DNA of 64,000 nucleotides from Blautia coccoides (GTDB taxonomy: Bacteria; Bacillota; Clostridia; Lachnospirales; Lachnospiraceae). Below, piece after piece: positions 1 through 9,900 of the stretch. The notes below the pieces were generated by a model that saw only the letters and a program-made list of their open reading frames with translations, searched no databases and was not told where the DNA came from. The stretch is taken from positions 933,001 through 997,000 of the forward strand of contig NZ_CP136422.1 in NCBI RefSeq assembly GCF_034355335.1. Direction: 5' to 3'. Both the position numbers and the translations under genes were made by a program. Within the stretch, counting starts at the first letter, position 1. Each line of letters begins with the position of its first letter.

Positions 1-1953
1 AAGATCATCAAGGTGAAATATAAGGTGCTGGAGCCGGTTCTGGATTTCCATGAGGCTAAGGACAATGAGATTTGTATCCACCCGGAAGACAACTGGGAGT
101 CACGATTCCCTGTGGGCGCTGACAACAAACGGAATCTCTGTGCCCACGCCGAGGAAGGTGACGGGGATGTGGACAAGATCCTGGCGGACTGTGACTGTGT
201 GGTGGAACGGACATACCATACAAAGGCAAATCAGCAGGCCATGATGGAGACATTCCGCAGCTATACCTATATGGATCATTTCGGAAGACTGAATATAGTG
301 TCTTCTACTCAGGTTCCCTTCCATGTGAGAAGGATCCTGGGACGGGCACTTGGGATCGGGGCCTCTAAAGTCCGGGTGATCAAGCCGCGTATCGGCGGTG
401 GGTTCGGCGCGAAGCAGACACTGGTGTCTGAGGTGTATCCGGCGATCGTGACAGTGAAAACAGGAAAGCCGGCGAAAATGATCTTTTCCCGCTACGAATC
501 CCAGATATGTTCCTCTCCTCGGCATGAGATGGAACTGAAGGTCCGCATTGGAGCAGACAGGGAGGGAACGATCAGGGCCATAGATGTCTATACACTGTCA
601 AATACAGGTGCCTTTGGTGAGCATGGACCCACCACAGTGGGCCTTTCCGGGCACAAATCCATTGCCCTTTACAGGAATACGGAGGCGTACCGTTTTGTGT
701 ATGACGTTGTCTACACCAACCAGATGTCAGCCGGCGCTTACAGGGGATACGGGGCTACCCAGGGTATTTTCGCAGTGGAATCAGCCGTTAATGAACTGGC
801 GGAAAAGCTGCATATGGACCCAGTGGTCCTGCGTGAGAAAAATATGACAAAAGAGGGCGGCAGATTCATCGGATATGACGGTGGCACAGAGGTTACAAGC
901 TGTGCTCTGGATCGCTGCATGGCAAGGGCAAAAGAGATGTTCGGCTGGAATGATAAATACCCGTGCCGTGTCATGGAAAACGGCAAAGTGCGCGGTGTGG
1001 GTGTAGCCATGGCTATGCAGGGTTCTTCTATCGCAGGCGTTGATGTGGGAGGGGCCTCTGTGAAGCTCAATGAGGACGGCTCCTATACCTTGAGTCTGGG
1101 TGCTACGGATATGGGAACGGGATGTGATACAGTGCTCTCCCAGATGGCTGCCGATACCCTTTTAACAGAGTTTGATAATATCGTAGTGTTTGGGGTGGAT
1201 ACGGATATATCCCCCTATGATTCCGGTTCTTACGCATCAGCTACCACATATATTGCCGGAAAAGCAGTGGTGAAGGCCTGTGAAAATCTCAGGGAGCGTA
1301 TCTGGAATCTGGGTGCTGAAATGCTGGAGACACCCAAAGAGGACACAGAATTTGACGGCAGCAAAGTGTGCAGAAAAGACGGAAGCGCAGCAGTCAGCCT
1401 AGAAGAGATCGGTATCCGGGGAACCTTCGGAAACAATGACTCCCTTCAGGTGACAGAGAATGCCTCCTCACCCATCTCCCCGCCGCCGTTTATGGTAGGT
1501 ATGGCAGAAGTGGAAGTGGACAGGGAGACAGGAGCTGTGGAAATGATCGATTACGTGGCAGTTGTGGACTGCGGCACACCGATCAATCCCAACCTTGCCA
1601 GAGTACAGACAGAAGGCGGGATCGCCCAGGGTATCGGTATGGCTCTCTTTGAGGACATCCAATACAGTGAACGGGGACAGATGCTGAACAACTCCCTGAT
1701 GCAGTACAAGATTCCCACACGTCTCGATGTGGGGAAGATCCGCGTGGATTTTGAGAGCAGTTTTGAAGGAAGCCATCCCTTTGGCGCCAAATCCATCGGT
1801 GAGATCGTAATTGACACCCCCTGTCCCGCTATCGCGGCGGCAGTCTGTAACGCCACAGGGGTGAGGGTTTCTGAGATGCCCATTACACCGGAAAAAGTAG
1901 CCATGGGAATTGCAGGAATTGGCACTGATAATTGCAAAAAAGGCGAATTTTGA
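1..1953 (+). CDS. Molybdenum hydroxylase large subunit (xanthine dehydrogenase/aldehyde oxidase family), 5' partial
   Basis: The reading frame is open from base 1, so the true start lies upstream; the GTG at 13 is probably internal. About 650 residues are present and roughly 100 or more N-terminal residues are missing compared with the usual 750-780 of this family. Seen: the molybdopterin-contact motif GGGFGAKQ, the GAYRGYGATQ segment, and near the C-terminus GAKSIGE, whose Glu matches the catalytic base of xanthine dehydrogenases. The family hydroxylates purines or aldehydes using a molybdopterin cofactor together with FAD and 2Fe-2S partners, which must lie outside the window. A permease follows 95 bp downstream. 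The exact substrate cannot be told from sequence. Confidence 0.9.
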   Translation, partial: KIIKVKYKVLEPVLDFHEAKDNEICIHPEDNWESRFPVGADNKRNLCAHAEEGDGDVDKILADCDCVVERTYHTKANQQAMMETFRSYTYMDHFGRLNIVSSTQVPFHVRRILGRALGIGASKVRVIKPRIGGGFGAKQTLVSEVYPAIVTVKTGKPAKMIFSRYESQICSSPRHEMELKVRIGADREGTIRAIDVYTLSNTGAFGEHGPTTVGLSGHKSIALYRNTEAYRFVYDVVYTNQMSAGAYRGYGATQGIFAVESAVNELAEKLHMDPVVLREKNMTKEGGRFIGYDGGTEVTSCALDRCMARAKEMFGWNDKYPCRVMENGKVRGVGVAMAMQGSSIAGVDVGGASVKLNEDGSYTLSLGATDMGTGCDTVLSQMAADTLLTEFDNIVVFGVDTDISPYDSGSYASATTYIAGKAVVKACENLRERIWNLGAEMLETPKEDTEFDGSKVCRKDGSAAVSLEEIGIRGTFGNNDSLQVTENASSPISPPPFMVGMAEVEVDRETGAVEMIDYVAVVDCGTPINPNLARVQTEGGIAQGIGMALFEDIQYSERGQMLNNSLMQYKIPTRLDVGKIRVDFESSFEGSHPFGAKSIGEIVIDTPCPAIAAAVCNATGVRVSEMPITPEKVAMGIAGIGTDNCKKGEF

Positions 1954-2048
1954 CGATATTTAGACAGTTGTTTTGGTACCTTGAACAGGCTGGCGATTCC
2001 CGGTGAGACTGATAAAATCCGGGAGAAAAAATCAAGGAGAGGTAGAAA

Positions 2049-3467
2049 ATGAAACAACAAGAAAGTGAAAAGAAAATCTTGTGGTACAGCCTTGCATTTA
2101 TGGCATTTTCCACTGTATGGGGATTCGGTAATGTGATCAATGGATTCTCTGAATACGGCGGATTAAAGGCAATCATATCCTGGGTGATCATATTTGCCAT
2201 TTACTTTGTGCCATATGCACTGATGGTAGGTGAACTGGGCAGTGCGTTCAAGGATGCGGGCGGCGGTGTCAGCTCCTGGATCCTGGAGACCATAAGCCCG
2301 AGAATGGCTTATATGGCCGGATGGACATACTGGATCGTCCACATGCCTTATATTTCCCAGAAGCCAAGTGCTTCCTTTATTGCAGCAAGCTGGGCAATCT
2401 TCAGGGACAACCGGATCAGCTCCATGAACACAAGAGTGCTGCAGGTTTTATGTCTGGTATTATTCCTGTTTGCCGTTTGGGTAGCATCCAAAGGGATCAA
2501 TGTGCTGAAAAAGCTTTCCACACTGGCGGGTTCCACTATGTTTATCATGTCCCTGCTGTTTGTGGTCATGATGCTGGCAGCTCCTGCGATCACGCATGCA
2601 AATGTACTGGATATAGATTGGTCTGTGAAGACCTTTATGCCGTCCTTTGACGCGAAGTTCTTATTAAACCTGTCCATCCTGGTGTTTGCGGTGGGCGGAT
2701 GTGAGAAGATTTCTCCGTATGTTAATAAGACTAAGAATCCTGCCAAGGATTTCTCGAAGGGTATGATCGCCCTGGCTATCATGGTTGCTGTCTGTGCTAT
2801 GCTGGGAACCATTGCCATGGGTATGATGTTTGACTCCAACAACATTCCGGAAGACCTTATGACAAACGGTGCATACTATGCATTCCAGACACTGGGAGAG
2901 TATTACGGACTGGGCAACTTTTTTGTGGTGGTCTATGCGATCTGTAACCTGATCGGACAGTTTACAGTTATGATCATCTCCATCGACGCGCCTCTTCGTA
3001 TGCTGCTTGACAATGCGGATGACAATTACATCCCTGCATCCATGTTCAAGCAGAATAAGCACGGCACATATACAAACGGCCACAAGCTGGTCATGATCAT
3101 TGTATCCATTTTGATCATTGTTCCGGCCATCGGTATCGGAAGTGTGGATACCCTGGTGCGCTGGCTGGTAAAGGTGAACTCTGTTTGTATGCCTCTTCGT
3201 TATCTGTGGGTATTTGTGGCATACATTGCCCTGAAGAAAGCAGGGGAGAAGTTCCCGGCACAGTACCGTTTTGTGAAGAACAGGACTCTGGGTGTGATCC
3301 TGGGAGCATGGTGCTTCCTGTTTACCGCGTTTGCGTGTATTCTGGGCATCTACTCTGAGGATACCTTCCAGTTTGTGCTGAACATTGTGACTCCCTTCGT
3401 ACTGATCGGACTGGGATTCATTATGCCTCAGATCGCAAAACGTTCCAAAGCAAAGGGGCAGGCATAA
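2049..3467 (+). CDS. APC-superfamily amino-acid permease
   Basis: 472 residues with about 12 hydrophobic segments. The N-terminal stretch with GFGNVINGFSEYGG and GELGSAFKDAGGG matches the helix-1/helix-2 signature of the amino acid-polyamine-organocation superfamily. The ATG start has a good ribosome site (AAGGAGAGG about 8 nt upstream). It is an inner-membrane secondary transporter; the substrate is not deducible, but glutamate/GABA-type antiporters look similar. It sits between a molybdenum hydroxylase and an aminopeptidase, so co-transcription with the former is possible. A strong hairpin lies downstream at 3511. Confidence 0.85.
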   Translation: MKQQESEKKILWYSLAFMAFSTVWGFGNVINGFSEYGGLKAIISWVIIFAIYFVPYALMVGELGSAFKDAGGGVSSWILETISPRMAYMAGWTYWIVHMPYISQKPSASFIAASWAIFRDNRISSMNTRVLQVLCLVLFLFAVWVASKGINVLKKLSTLAGSTMFIMSLLFVVMMLAAPAITHANVLDIDWSVKTFMPSFDAKFLLNLSILVFAVGGCEKISPYVNKTKNPAKDFSKGMIALAIMVAVCAMLGTIAMGMMFDSNNIPEDLMTNGAYYAFQTLGEYYGLGNFFVVVYAICNLIGQFTVMIISIDAPLRMLLDNADDNYIPASMFKQNKHGTYTNGHKLVMIIVSILIIVPAIGIGSVDTLVRWLVKVNSVCMPLRYLWVFVAYIALKKAGEKFPAQYRFVKNRTLGVILGAWCFLFTAFACILGIYSEDTFQFVLNIVTPFVLIGLGFIMPQIAKRSKAKGQA

Positions 3468-3510
3468 ATAAGGGCAGGGGTGTGCGGCAACTCATACCAC
3501 TGCAGAAAGA

Positions 3511-3546
3511 GCGTCTGGCTGCCTGAGGGCAGCCGGGCGTTTGTTG
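3511..3546 (+). terminator. Rho-independent terminator after the permease
   Basis: A GC-rich stem, GGCTGCC-tga-GGGCAGCC extended by outer CG pairs, is followed by a short T-rich run. It separates the permease from the M18 aminopeptidase. Confidence 0.65.
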
Positions 3547-3638
3547 TATGAAAATTCCTGTTGGCAGAACCCGGCCGGACAGGTACAATAGAAGATAATA
3601 AGCCCGGGTATAGGGCAGCATTTAAGGAGGAAAATTTT

Positions 3639-4907
3639 ATGTACAGAGAGACAGCAGAACAGCTTCTGGCGTTTATTGAAAAAAGCCCAAGCTGCTTTCA
3701 CGCCATCAAAAATATGAAGGACATTCTTTTGGCAGAAGGATTTGCCCAGCTGAGAGAGGAAGATAAATGGGAAATCGTAAATGGGGGTAAATACTTTGTC
3801 ACCAGAAATGACTCCTCCATCGTGGCATTTACCATACCTGAGACAGGAGCTTTGGGATACCGCATCATGGCCAGCCACAGCGATTCGCCTACTTTTAAGA
3901 TCAAAGAAAACCCGGAGATGGAAGTAGACAAAAAGTATGTGAAACTGAATGTGGAGCGCTACGGCGGAATGCTCTGCGCACCGTGGTTTGACCGTCCGTT
4001 GTCTGTAGCGGGAAGAGTTATTGTGAAAGAGGGGGATGCCTTTGTTACAAAATTTGTGGATGTGGACAGAGACCTTTTGATGATCCCCAATCTGGCGATA
4101 CACATGAACAGAGAAGTCAATGACGGGTATAAATATAATGCCCAGGTGGATATGCTTCCTCTGTATGGTGATATCTCATCAAAAGATACTTTTATGAAGT
4201 CAATAGCAGAGGCCGCAGGTGTGAAGGAAGAGGACATTCTGGGACATGACATTTTCCTGTACAACCGTGTAAAGGGCAGTATCTGGGGAGCCAATGAGGA
4301 ATTTGTCTCCTCATCACGTCTGGATGACCTGCAGTGCGCGTTCTCCTCTCTTCAGGGATTTTTAAAGGGAGAGAAAAAAGAGTACGCGGCAGTTCACTGT
4401 GTGCTTGACAATGAGGAAGTGGGAAGCGGAACAAAACAGGGTGCGGCTTCCACTTTCCTGTATGACACACTGGTACGTATAAATGAGTGCCTGGGTCTGT
4501 CCTATGAGGAATATCTGAGAGCACTTGCAAAGAGCTTTATGCTCTCCGCTGACAATGCCCATGCAGTCCATCCCAATCACAAGGAAGTGGCGGATCCGGT
4601 GAACCGTCCATATATGAACGAGGGTATTGTCATCAAACACAGCGCAAATCAGAAATACTGTACAGACGGTGTTTCAGCCGCGGTCTTCAAGGACTTATGC
4701 AGAGAGGCCGGTGTGCCTTTCCAGACCTTCACAAACCGTTCCGACATGCTGGGAGGCTCCACACTGGGGAACATCTCCAATACAAAAGTGGCGCTGAACG
4801 CAGTGGATATCGGCCTTCCGCAGCTTGCCATGCATTCTCCTTATGAGACAGCCGGGGTCAAGGATACTTATTATCTGATCCAGGCGGCCGAGAAGTTCTT
4901 TAAATAA
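3639..4907 (+). CDS. apeB: M18-family metallo-aminopeptidase
   Basis: 422 residues from the ATG at 3639, chosen because AAGGAGG lies 8 nt upstream; an in-frame upstream start at 3561 has no such site and adds sequence foreign to the family. M18 enzymes are cytosolic dinuclear-zinc aminopeptidases that remove N-terminal residues, often acidic ones, from peptides. Seen: MASHSDSP with the first zinc His (residue 80), FDRPLS with the bridging Asp, DNEEVGSGTKQGA with the catalytic and metal Glu, DNAHAVHPNH, and the C-terminal His in AMHSPYE. Length matches the family (about 420-460). It is flanked by terminators and so probably forms a single-gene unit. Confidence 0.93.
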   Translation: MYRETAEQLLAFIEKSPSCFHAIKNMKDILLAEGFAQLREEDKWEIVNGGKYFVTRNDSSIVAFTIPETGALGYRIMASHSDSPTFKIKENPEMEVDKKYVKLNVERYGGMLCAPWFDRPLSVAGRVIVKEGDAFVTKFVDVDRDLLMIPNLAIHMNREVNDGYKYNAQVDMLPLYGDISSKDTFMKSIAEAAGVKEEDILGHDIFLYNRVKGSIWGANEEFVSSSRLDDLQCAFSSLQGFLKGEKKEYAAVHCVLDNEEVGSGTKQGAASTFLYDTLVRINECLGLSYEEYLRALAKSFMLSADNAHAVHPNHKEVADPVNRPYMNEGIVIKHSANQKYCTDGVSAAVFKDLCREAGVPFQTFTNRSDMLGGSTLGNISNTKVALNAVDIGLPQLAMHSPYETAGVKDTYYLIQAAEKFFK

Positions 4908-5043
4908 TGAGATGTTAAATAACATGATGCGGCATAGGGGATTTAAGAACCGTCAGGTGTGATCAAGAGTGATTGAGGGAAATTAAAAGCAGTAAAACAA
5001 TTAAAAGTAAAAAAAGCAATTAAAAAATATTTATGGAATTCCA

Positions 5044-5087
5044 GGGAAATATACTTTTGAGATTATTGGGAGTATATTTCCCTTTTT
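5044..5087 (+). terminator. Rho-independent terminator after M18 aminopeptidase
   Basis: A perfect 12-bp stem (GGGAAATATACT with AGTATATTTCCC) has a 15-nt loop followed by TTTTT. Confidence 0.85.
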
Positions 5088-5131
5088 GTATATTGGTGTA
5101 AAACGGTTCATATGGTTTTTGAAAAAGGTCT

Positions 5132-5160
5132 TTGCATTCTTTATTCCGCGCATGTATGAT
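5132..5160 (+). promoter_or_regulatory. Sigma-A-type promoter for the 5244 gene
   Basis: TTGCAT, a 17-nt spacer and TATGAT lie 83 nt before the start of the next gene, directly after the preceding terminator. Confidence 0.55.
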
Positions 5161-5243
5161 AGATATAGATATTAGAGCTTATAAATCTGGAAAAGTAATG
5201 GGAGAGTCGTGCTGAGAGTGAAGCCGATGGAATCAGGAGAATT

Positions 5244-6242
5244 ATGGAAGTATATTTTGATGACAGTATTTCAAGAAACAGAAGATCAGGGCAGCCGGGG
5301 AAAGAAATAAAATTGAACAAAGATTTTGTTTGGGAAGGCCAGAAGGGATCTGCAGCGTCCCTGTATGTTTTTCCGGAAGGAATGGTTATGGATATCTGTC
5401 TTTCCATCCCACGGGACGATGCGGAACAATATTTTGAAAAATGGAATTTTGAGCGAAGGACGTCTTACTTGACAAATGAAGAGATGGATGAACTGGAAAG
5501 AGAGAATCCCTTTTTGGAAAGATTTAAAGTGAAATGTAAAGTAAATGGAAGCAGTTTGAAGTGGAAGAATATGTATGCAGTTGGCTGGCATCCATTTTCA
5601 GATGAAAGAGGAGGGATTGACCAGGAGGCAGAATTTTTTATGAACCACTATGGCTGTGACAGAGATGGGGTATGGAAATTTATTCGCTGCTTTTATCTAT
5701 GGGAGGCAGAGCGGCAGACAGAGATCCACACTCTTGACCTTATCTTTCAGTCAGAACCAATGCCATATACCGCAGACCACTTTATCACAAAAGTTGGAGA
5801 TGCCGGAAAAAAGATAAGTTTCACTCATCCGGTGACGCATGAAAAATACAGGTTGGAGATTTGCGGATGCGAATTCGGAAAATTGCCTGAAAACTCAGGA
5901 CATATGTTCCCGGACAGGGAGGAAATGATATTGCCTGATAATATGCAGATGCTTACTTATAGAGTATCACCTGAAATTGCAGGCAGGGATTTTTACATTC
6001 AGGATACATCCCAAAGTGATGCACCAAAAAAATGTGGAGAGGAAATAATAAGTGCGTCAGCAATGAGTGTCTCAGTCATTGGTGGTATGGAGGGTCCTGC
6101 AATGGACTCACAGGCCGGCAGATGTAAAGAGACAAGCACAGTATATTCATCTCTCCATTTTAAAAAAGTGGAAGAGATCCAGTGGCGGATCGTGTTTAAT
6201 GTAAAAGGGAAAAAGGACCTACACCTGAGCATTGCGCTTTAA
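5244..6242 (+). CDS. Protein of unknown function, 332 aa
   Basis: I do not recognise a family. The protein is acidic and soluble-looking, with no signal peptide or membrane segment. Early residues include DDSISRNRRSGQPGKEIKLNK and a V-F-P-E-G-M strand region, then several aromatic-rich blocks (for example YAVGWHPF and KFIRCFYLWEAERQTE). AGGAG lies 6 nt before the ATG. The gene is 43 bp upstream of the AraC-GH39 regulator and has its own promoter-like sequence, so it may be first in the carbohydrate cluster. That neighbourhood suggests, but does not show, a role in sugar metabolism. Confidence 0.7.
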   Translation: MEVYFDDSISRNRRSGQPGKEIKLNKDFVWEGQKGSAASLYVFPEGMVMDICLSIPRDDAEQYFEKWNFERRTSYLTNEEMDELERENPFLERFKVKCKVNGSSLKWKNMYAVGWHPFSDERGGIDQEAEFFMNHYGCDRDGVWKFIRCFYLWEAERQTEIHTLDLIFQSEPMPYTADHFITKVGDAGKKISFTHPVTHEKYRLEICGCEFGKLPENSGHMFPDREEMILPDNMQMLTYRVSPEIAGRDFYIQDTSQSDAPKKCGEEIISASAMSVSVIGGMEGPAMDSQAGRCKETSTVYSSLHFKKVEEIQWRIVFNVKGKKDLHLSIAL

Positions 6243-6285
6243 GTTTTGGCGGTGCGACAGGAAAAGGAATCAGGAGACAACATAA

Positions 6286-8742
6286 ATGAATGAAATTCGT
6301 TTTGAACTGGACTGTGATTTAGGAACACCACATTTCCATGAAGAGGTGGAAATCCTGTATGTGCTGTCAGGCAGATTGGCTGTGATGACAGAAGGAGAGA
6401 ATTTTGTGATGGGGCCGGAAGCGCTTGTGGTTTTTAACAGCTTTCAGCATCACGAACTGTACCGGGAAGCCGGCAGCCATACGTTATCGGTATATATTTC
6501 CCTGGAAGTTATGCTGCAGGCACAGGTGGGGCGTGTTCGGTGTATCAGCAACCTGCAGCCGGAACAGGAGGAGTGGTTTGGGCTTCTTCGGGTGAAACTG
6601 GCTCTGATCTTCAGGGATCACAGGCAGAGTCAGGGGGAGCGGCGCCTATATATCTTAAGCGAGCTGTTCGGGCTTCTGGGTATTTTAAAGCAGCAGTTTG
6701 AGAGGAAGGAAGAAAAAGGGACACGGGGCGGGGCAGGGACAGAGCGTATGAGAGAAGTTCTGCTCTATATTGGAAAACATTATGCGGAAGAGATGTCACT
6801 GCAGGAACTGGCCTCTCATTTTTATCTTTCCCAGAGCCATTTATCCAGAGAATTTCAGAGACTGACAGGTATGGCCTTTTCAGATTATCTGAGAAACCTG
6901 CGTTTGAGCAAAGCGGCGTATATGCTGTTACAGTCCTCCGTTTCCATAACGGATGTGGCTCTGGCCTGCGGTTTTTCCAACACGAATACAATGATCGAGG
7001 GATTCAAGCGGCAGTATGGATGTACGCCGGGAGTATTCAGAAAAAAAAGTTCTGAAACTGCAAAAGGGGGAGAACAGCAGGAAGCTGCGGATGAGGTGTC
7101 CTATATTAGTCTGTTTCGGCATATTCAGTATGCGGGAGAGCTGCAGCCGCTAAATAAGCGGATCGAGGAGCCCATGCAGTTAGAGATTGATGTGAGAAAA
7201 GGAAATACGCCCTGTGTCCTCTGTCACAGGGAGGCTGCCAGTGTGGGCTGGGCCAGGGATCTTATGCTGGAACCTGTCCGCAGTGCGGTGCGCAGGGCCA
7301 GGGAAGAGATAGGATTTTGCTATCTGTTCACCCATGGAATACTGGATGACAGTATGGATGTCTATCACGAGAAGCCGGATGGGACTCCGTATCTGAACTT
7401 TACTTATATTGATATGATTTTTGATTTTGAGATAGCCATAGGTATAAAACCATGGATTGAGCTTGGCTATACACCGAAAAAGCTGGTTTCCCATATCAAA
7501 AATATTTTCGGGACGTCATGTATTAATCTGCCTTTTGATCAGGAGAGATGGGTGTTTTTGATAGAGGGGTTTATGCGGCATCTGATAGAGCGTTATGGGA
7601 TTTTGGAGGTCAAAGAGTGGAGGTTTTCCCCATCTCCTGCGGTGTATTCCTTTTACGGCGTGTTTTCTGAAAGGGAATATCTGGATTATTACTGCAGTAC
7701 AGCCAGAGCCATCCGGCGTATCCTGCCGGATGCCTGCATCTCCGCCTTTGGGCTGGATACAGGGGCAGTCACACTGCCGGGTGACAGTACGCTCCGGGAT
7801 TTTGTGAAGTTCTGTGCAGAACATGACTGTATGCCGAATGAATTCAGTTTCCAATGTTTTCACAGTGATTACAGAGGGATTGATAAAGGAGAGACAGAAA
7901 TCAGGATCTCTTCACAGGAGGGAAATGAAAGCAGGGAGCCGATACCGGTCAGTGAGGACCCGGATATTCTGTCAAAAGAGATAAAAGCGGTTCGTCAGAT
8001 CCTGGATGAAAATGGAGGCGCGGGGCTGCCTATTGTGATCAACAGTTGGAATTCTACCATATGGCAGAGAGACCTGGGAAATGACACATGCTTTAAAGCT
8101 GCGTTTATAGTCAAGAATGTACTGGAAAATGCAGGGTCTGTGAAGGCACTGGCCTTTAACTATCTCACAGATTATTCTGAGAAGCTATTTGCAAACCCAA
8201 ACGTTTTTCATGGAGGATACGGCCTTATAACCTACCAGAATCTTCCCAAGGCGGGTTATCAGGCATATAGTATGCTCAACGGGCTGGAAGAGATCCTGGT
8301 GGAATCAGGAAGCGGCTATACCGTTACCCGTTCCAGGGACTGCCGCCGCATTCGGATCCTGTTGTATCATTACTGTCACTATGACAAACAGACGCGGATC
8401 ACATCCCAGATTCCTGAGGAAGAACAGAGGACCTTTGACAGATATTACAGTTTCCGTGATGAAGGAGGGCTTAGTTTCCGGATCCATCTGCAGAGACTGG
8501 AAGAGGGCAGTTATGATATGGAAAGCTATGTGGTGAACCGGGAATACGGGAGCAGCTATGATCTGTGGATGAGCCTGGGAGCACCTAAGGAGTTTACAGA
8601 GCGTCAGAGGGAGTATTTGGAGAGGCTGGCAGTGCCCAGGTACCAGTACGGACGGTTTCAGGTCATGGATACGGGCAGACTTGATTTTTCTGCACTTTTA
8701 GAACCGCATGAAATCAGGTTAATATGTATAAATAAGAGATAA
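6286..8742 (+). CDS. AraC-family regulator fused to a GH39-like domain
   Basis: 818 residues. N-terminal cupin-like sensor (about 1-100, with TPHFHEEVEILYVLSG), AraC DNA-binding pair of helix-turn-helices (about 150-255, ending in the typical YGCTPGVFRKK), then a region of about 500 residues resembling GH39 beta-xylosidases. The catalytic sites look lost: the family's N-E-P acid/base position reads FSPSP (residues 447-451) and the nucleophile motif T-E-W-N reads NSWN (586-589). I therefore infer a sugar-sensing rather than hydrolysing domain. The downstream esterase-like hydrolase and GPH symporter are likely targets, fitting control of (acetylated) oligosaccharide use. Confidence 0.88.
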   Translation: MNEIRFELDCDLGTPHFHEEVEILYVLSGRLAVMTEGENFVMGPEALVVFNSFQHHELYREAGSHTLSVYISLEVMLQAQVGRVRCISNLQPEQEEWFGLLRVKLALIFRDHRQSQGERRLYILSELFGLLGILKQQFERKEEKGTRGGAGTERMREVLLYIGKHYAEEMSLQELASHFYLSQSHLSREFQRLTGMAFSDYLRNLRLSKAAYMLLQSSVSITDVALACGFSNTNTMIEGFKRQYGCTPGVFRKKSSETAKGGEQQEAADEVSYISLFRHIQYAGELQPLNKRIEEPMQLEIDVRKGNTPCVLCHREAASVGWARDLMLEPVRSAVRRAREEIGFCYLFTHGILDDSMDVYHEKPDGTPYLNFTYIDMIFDFEIAIGIKPWIELGYTPKKLVSHIKNIFGTSCINLPFDQERWVFLIEGFMRHLIERYGILEVKEWRFSPSPAVYSFYGVFSEREYLDYYCSTARAIRRILPDACISAFGLDTGAVTLPGDSTLRDFVKFCAEHDCMPNEFSFQCFHSDYRGIDKGETEIRISSQEGNESREPIPVSEDPDILSKEIKAVRQILDENGGAGLPIVINSWNSTIWQRDLGNDTCFKAAFIVKNVLENAGSVKALAFNYLTDYSEKLFANPNVFHGGYGLITYQNLPKAGYQAYSMLNGLEEILVESGSGYTVTRSRDCRRIRILLYHYCHYDKQTRITSQIPEEEQRTFDRYYSFRDEGGLSFRIHLQRLEEGSYDMESYVVNREYGSSYDLWMSLGAPKEFTERQREYLERLAVPRYQYGRFQVMDTGRLDFSALLEPHEIRLICINKR

Positions 8743-8775
8743 AAGGACTGGAAATTTCCCGGTCCTTTTATTTTG
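8741..8775 (+). terminator. Terminator after AraC-GH39 gene
   Basis: AAAAGGAC pairs with GTCCTTTT around a 13-nt loop and is followed by a T-rich tract; it overlaps the stop codon of the regulator. Confidence 0.7.
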
Positions 8776-8953
8776 GGAAAATAATCCTGTTTATATGCTT
8801 TATTTATATGGATTTATTGCTGTTAAAAAGGCTGGGTAAGCTGTTGATGCAGAAAAGATAAACGCCATACATGATAAAACTGGATTGTTGAGCGGGAGAT
8901 TATGGGCAAAATATATGTTAGACTTTTCGATAAGAAAAGACGGAGGTGTCAAA

Positions 8954-9871
8954 ATGGAAATCAAATCATGGACTTATGAGGAGTATCCCGGATATACAGA
9001 GCAGGTACCGGGAGCAGTGATGCAAAAGACAACAGGAGACGAGGTGGGCGTTCGTTATCTGCACGACGTGGAATATGCCAGAGTCAGCAATGTGCCTCTG
9101 CACCTGCAGATCCTGGTTCCCTTTACCAGAAATGAGCCGGATAAAAGATACCCTTGTATGGTATTTGTCCAGGGATCTGCCTGGATGGAACAGGATGTGT
9201 GGATGCAGTGCCCCATGCTGTCCGGGCTGGCAAAGAAGGGTTATGTGATAGCTGTTGTACAGTACCGCCATTCCGGTATTGCCCCGTTTCCTGCACAGGT
9301 TCAGGATGCAAGAAATGCCATACGGTATATGAGGAGCCATGCTTCGGATTATCATGTGGATGCAGATGCGATCATAGTCGGCGGGGATTCCTCAGGTGGA
9401 CATACATCTATGTTCTGCGGAATTGTCAAGGACGGCGGGGAACTGGACGAAAGTCTTTTTCCGGGAGTTTCAGCAGATGTGAAGGGTATACTAAATTATT
9501 ACGGCTCCATCAGTATGATGTATGAGGATGGGTATCCGTCCACAGTGAATCATCATTTGGAAGACAGCCCGGAAGGAATGCTCATGGGAAAGGTAAATCT
9601 TAAAGAGCACCCTGAACTTTGCCAAAAAGGCTCTGTGGAGTGTTATATTACACCAGAGCTTGAAATGGCCCCCACCATGATCGTACACGGAACCAAGGAC
9701 AGGACAGTGAATACATACCAGAGCGTACAGCTTTTTGAGAAAATGAAAGCATGCGGCAAGGATGTCCGCTTATATCTGCTGGAGGGTGCAGACCACGGCG
9801 GCGCTGAGTTCTGGACAGAAAAGATGTGCAATCTGGCCCATGAGTTCATACAGTATTGCCTGAATAGATAA
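8954..9871 (+). CDS. Alpha/beta-hydrolase (esterase/lipase-like)
   Basis: 305 residues from the ATG at 8954, chosen for CGGAGG 7 nt upstream; an upstream in-frame start at 8885 lacks a site. Seen: the nucleophile elbow GGDSSGG, an oxyanion region VFVQGSAW in place of the usual HGGG, the acid Asp in HGTKDRTV and the His in EGADHGG. The fold is that of acetyl-esterase and carbohydrate-esterase-like enzymes, cytosolic here as no signal peptide is seen. It lies between the AraC-GH39 regulator and a sugar symporter, 29 bp before the latter, so deacylation of an imported glycoside is a reasonable inference. Confidence 0.85.
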   Translation: MEIKSWTYEEYPGYTEQVPGAVMQKTTGDEVGVRYLHDVEYARVSNVPLHLQILVPFTRNEPDKRYPCMVFVQGSAWMEQDVWMQCPMLSGLAKKGYVIAVVQYRHSGIAPFPAQVQDARNAIRYMRSHASDYHVDADAIIVGGDSSGGHTSMFCGIVKDGGELDESLFPGVSADVKGILNYYGSISMMYEDGYPSTVNHHLEDSPEGMLMGKVNLKEHPELCQKGSVECYITPELEMAPTMIVHGTKDRTVNTYQSVQLFEKMKACGKDVRLYLLEGADHGGAEFWTEKMCNLAHEFIQYCLNR

Positions 9872-9900
9872 AAGATTAGGGAAGTAAGGAGGGACAAAAG

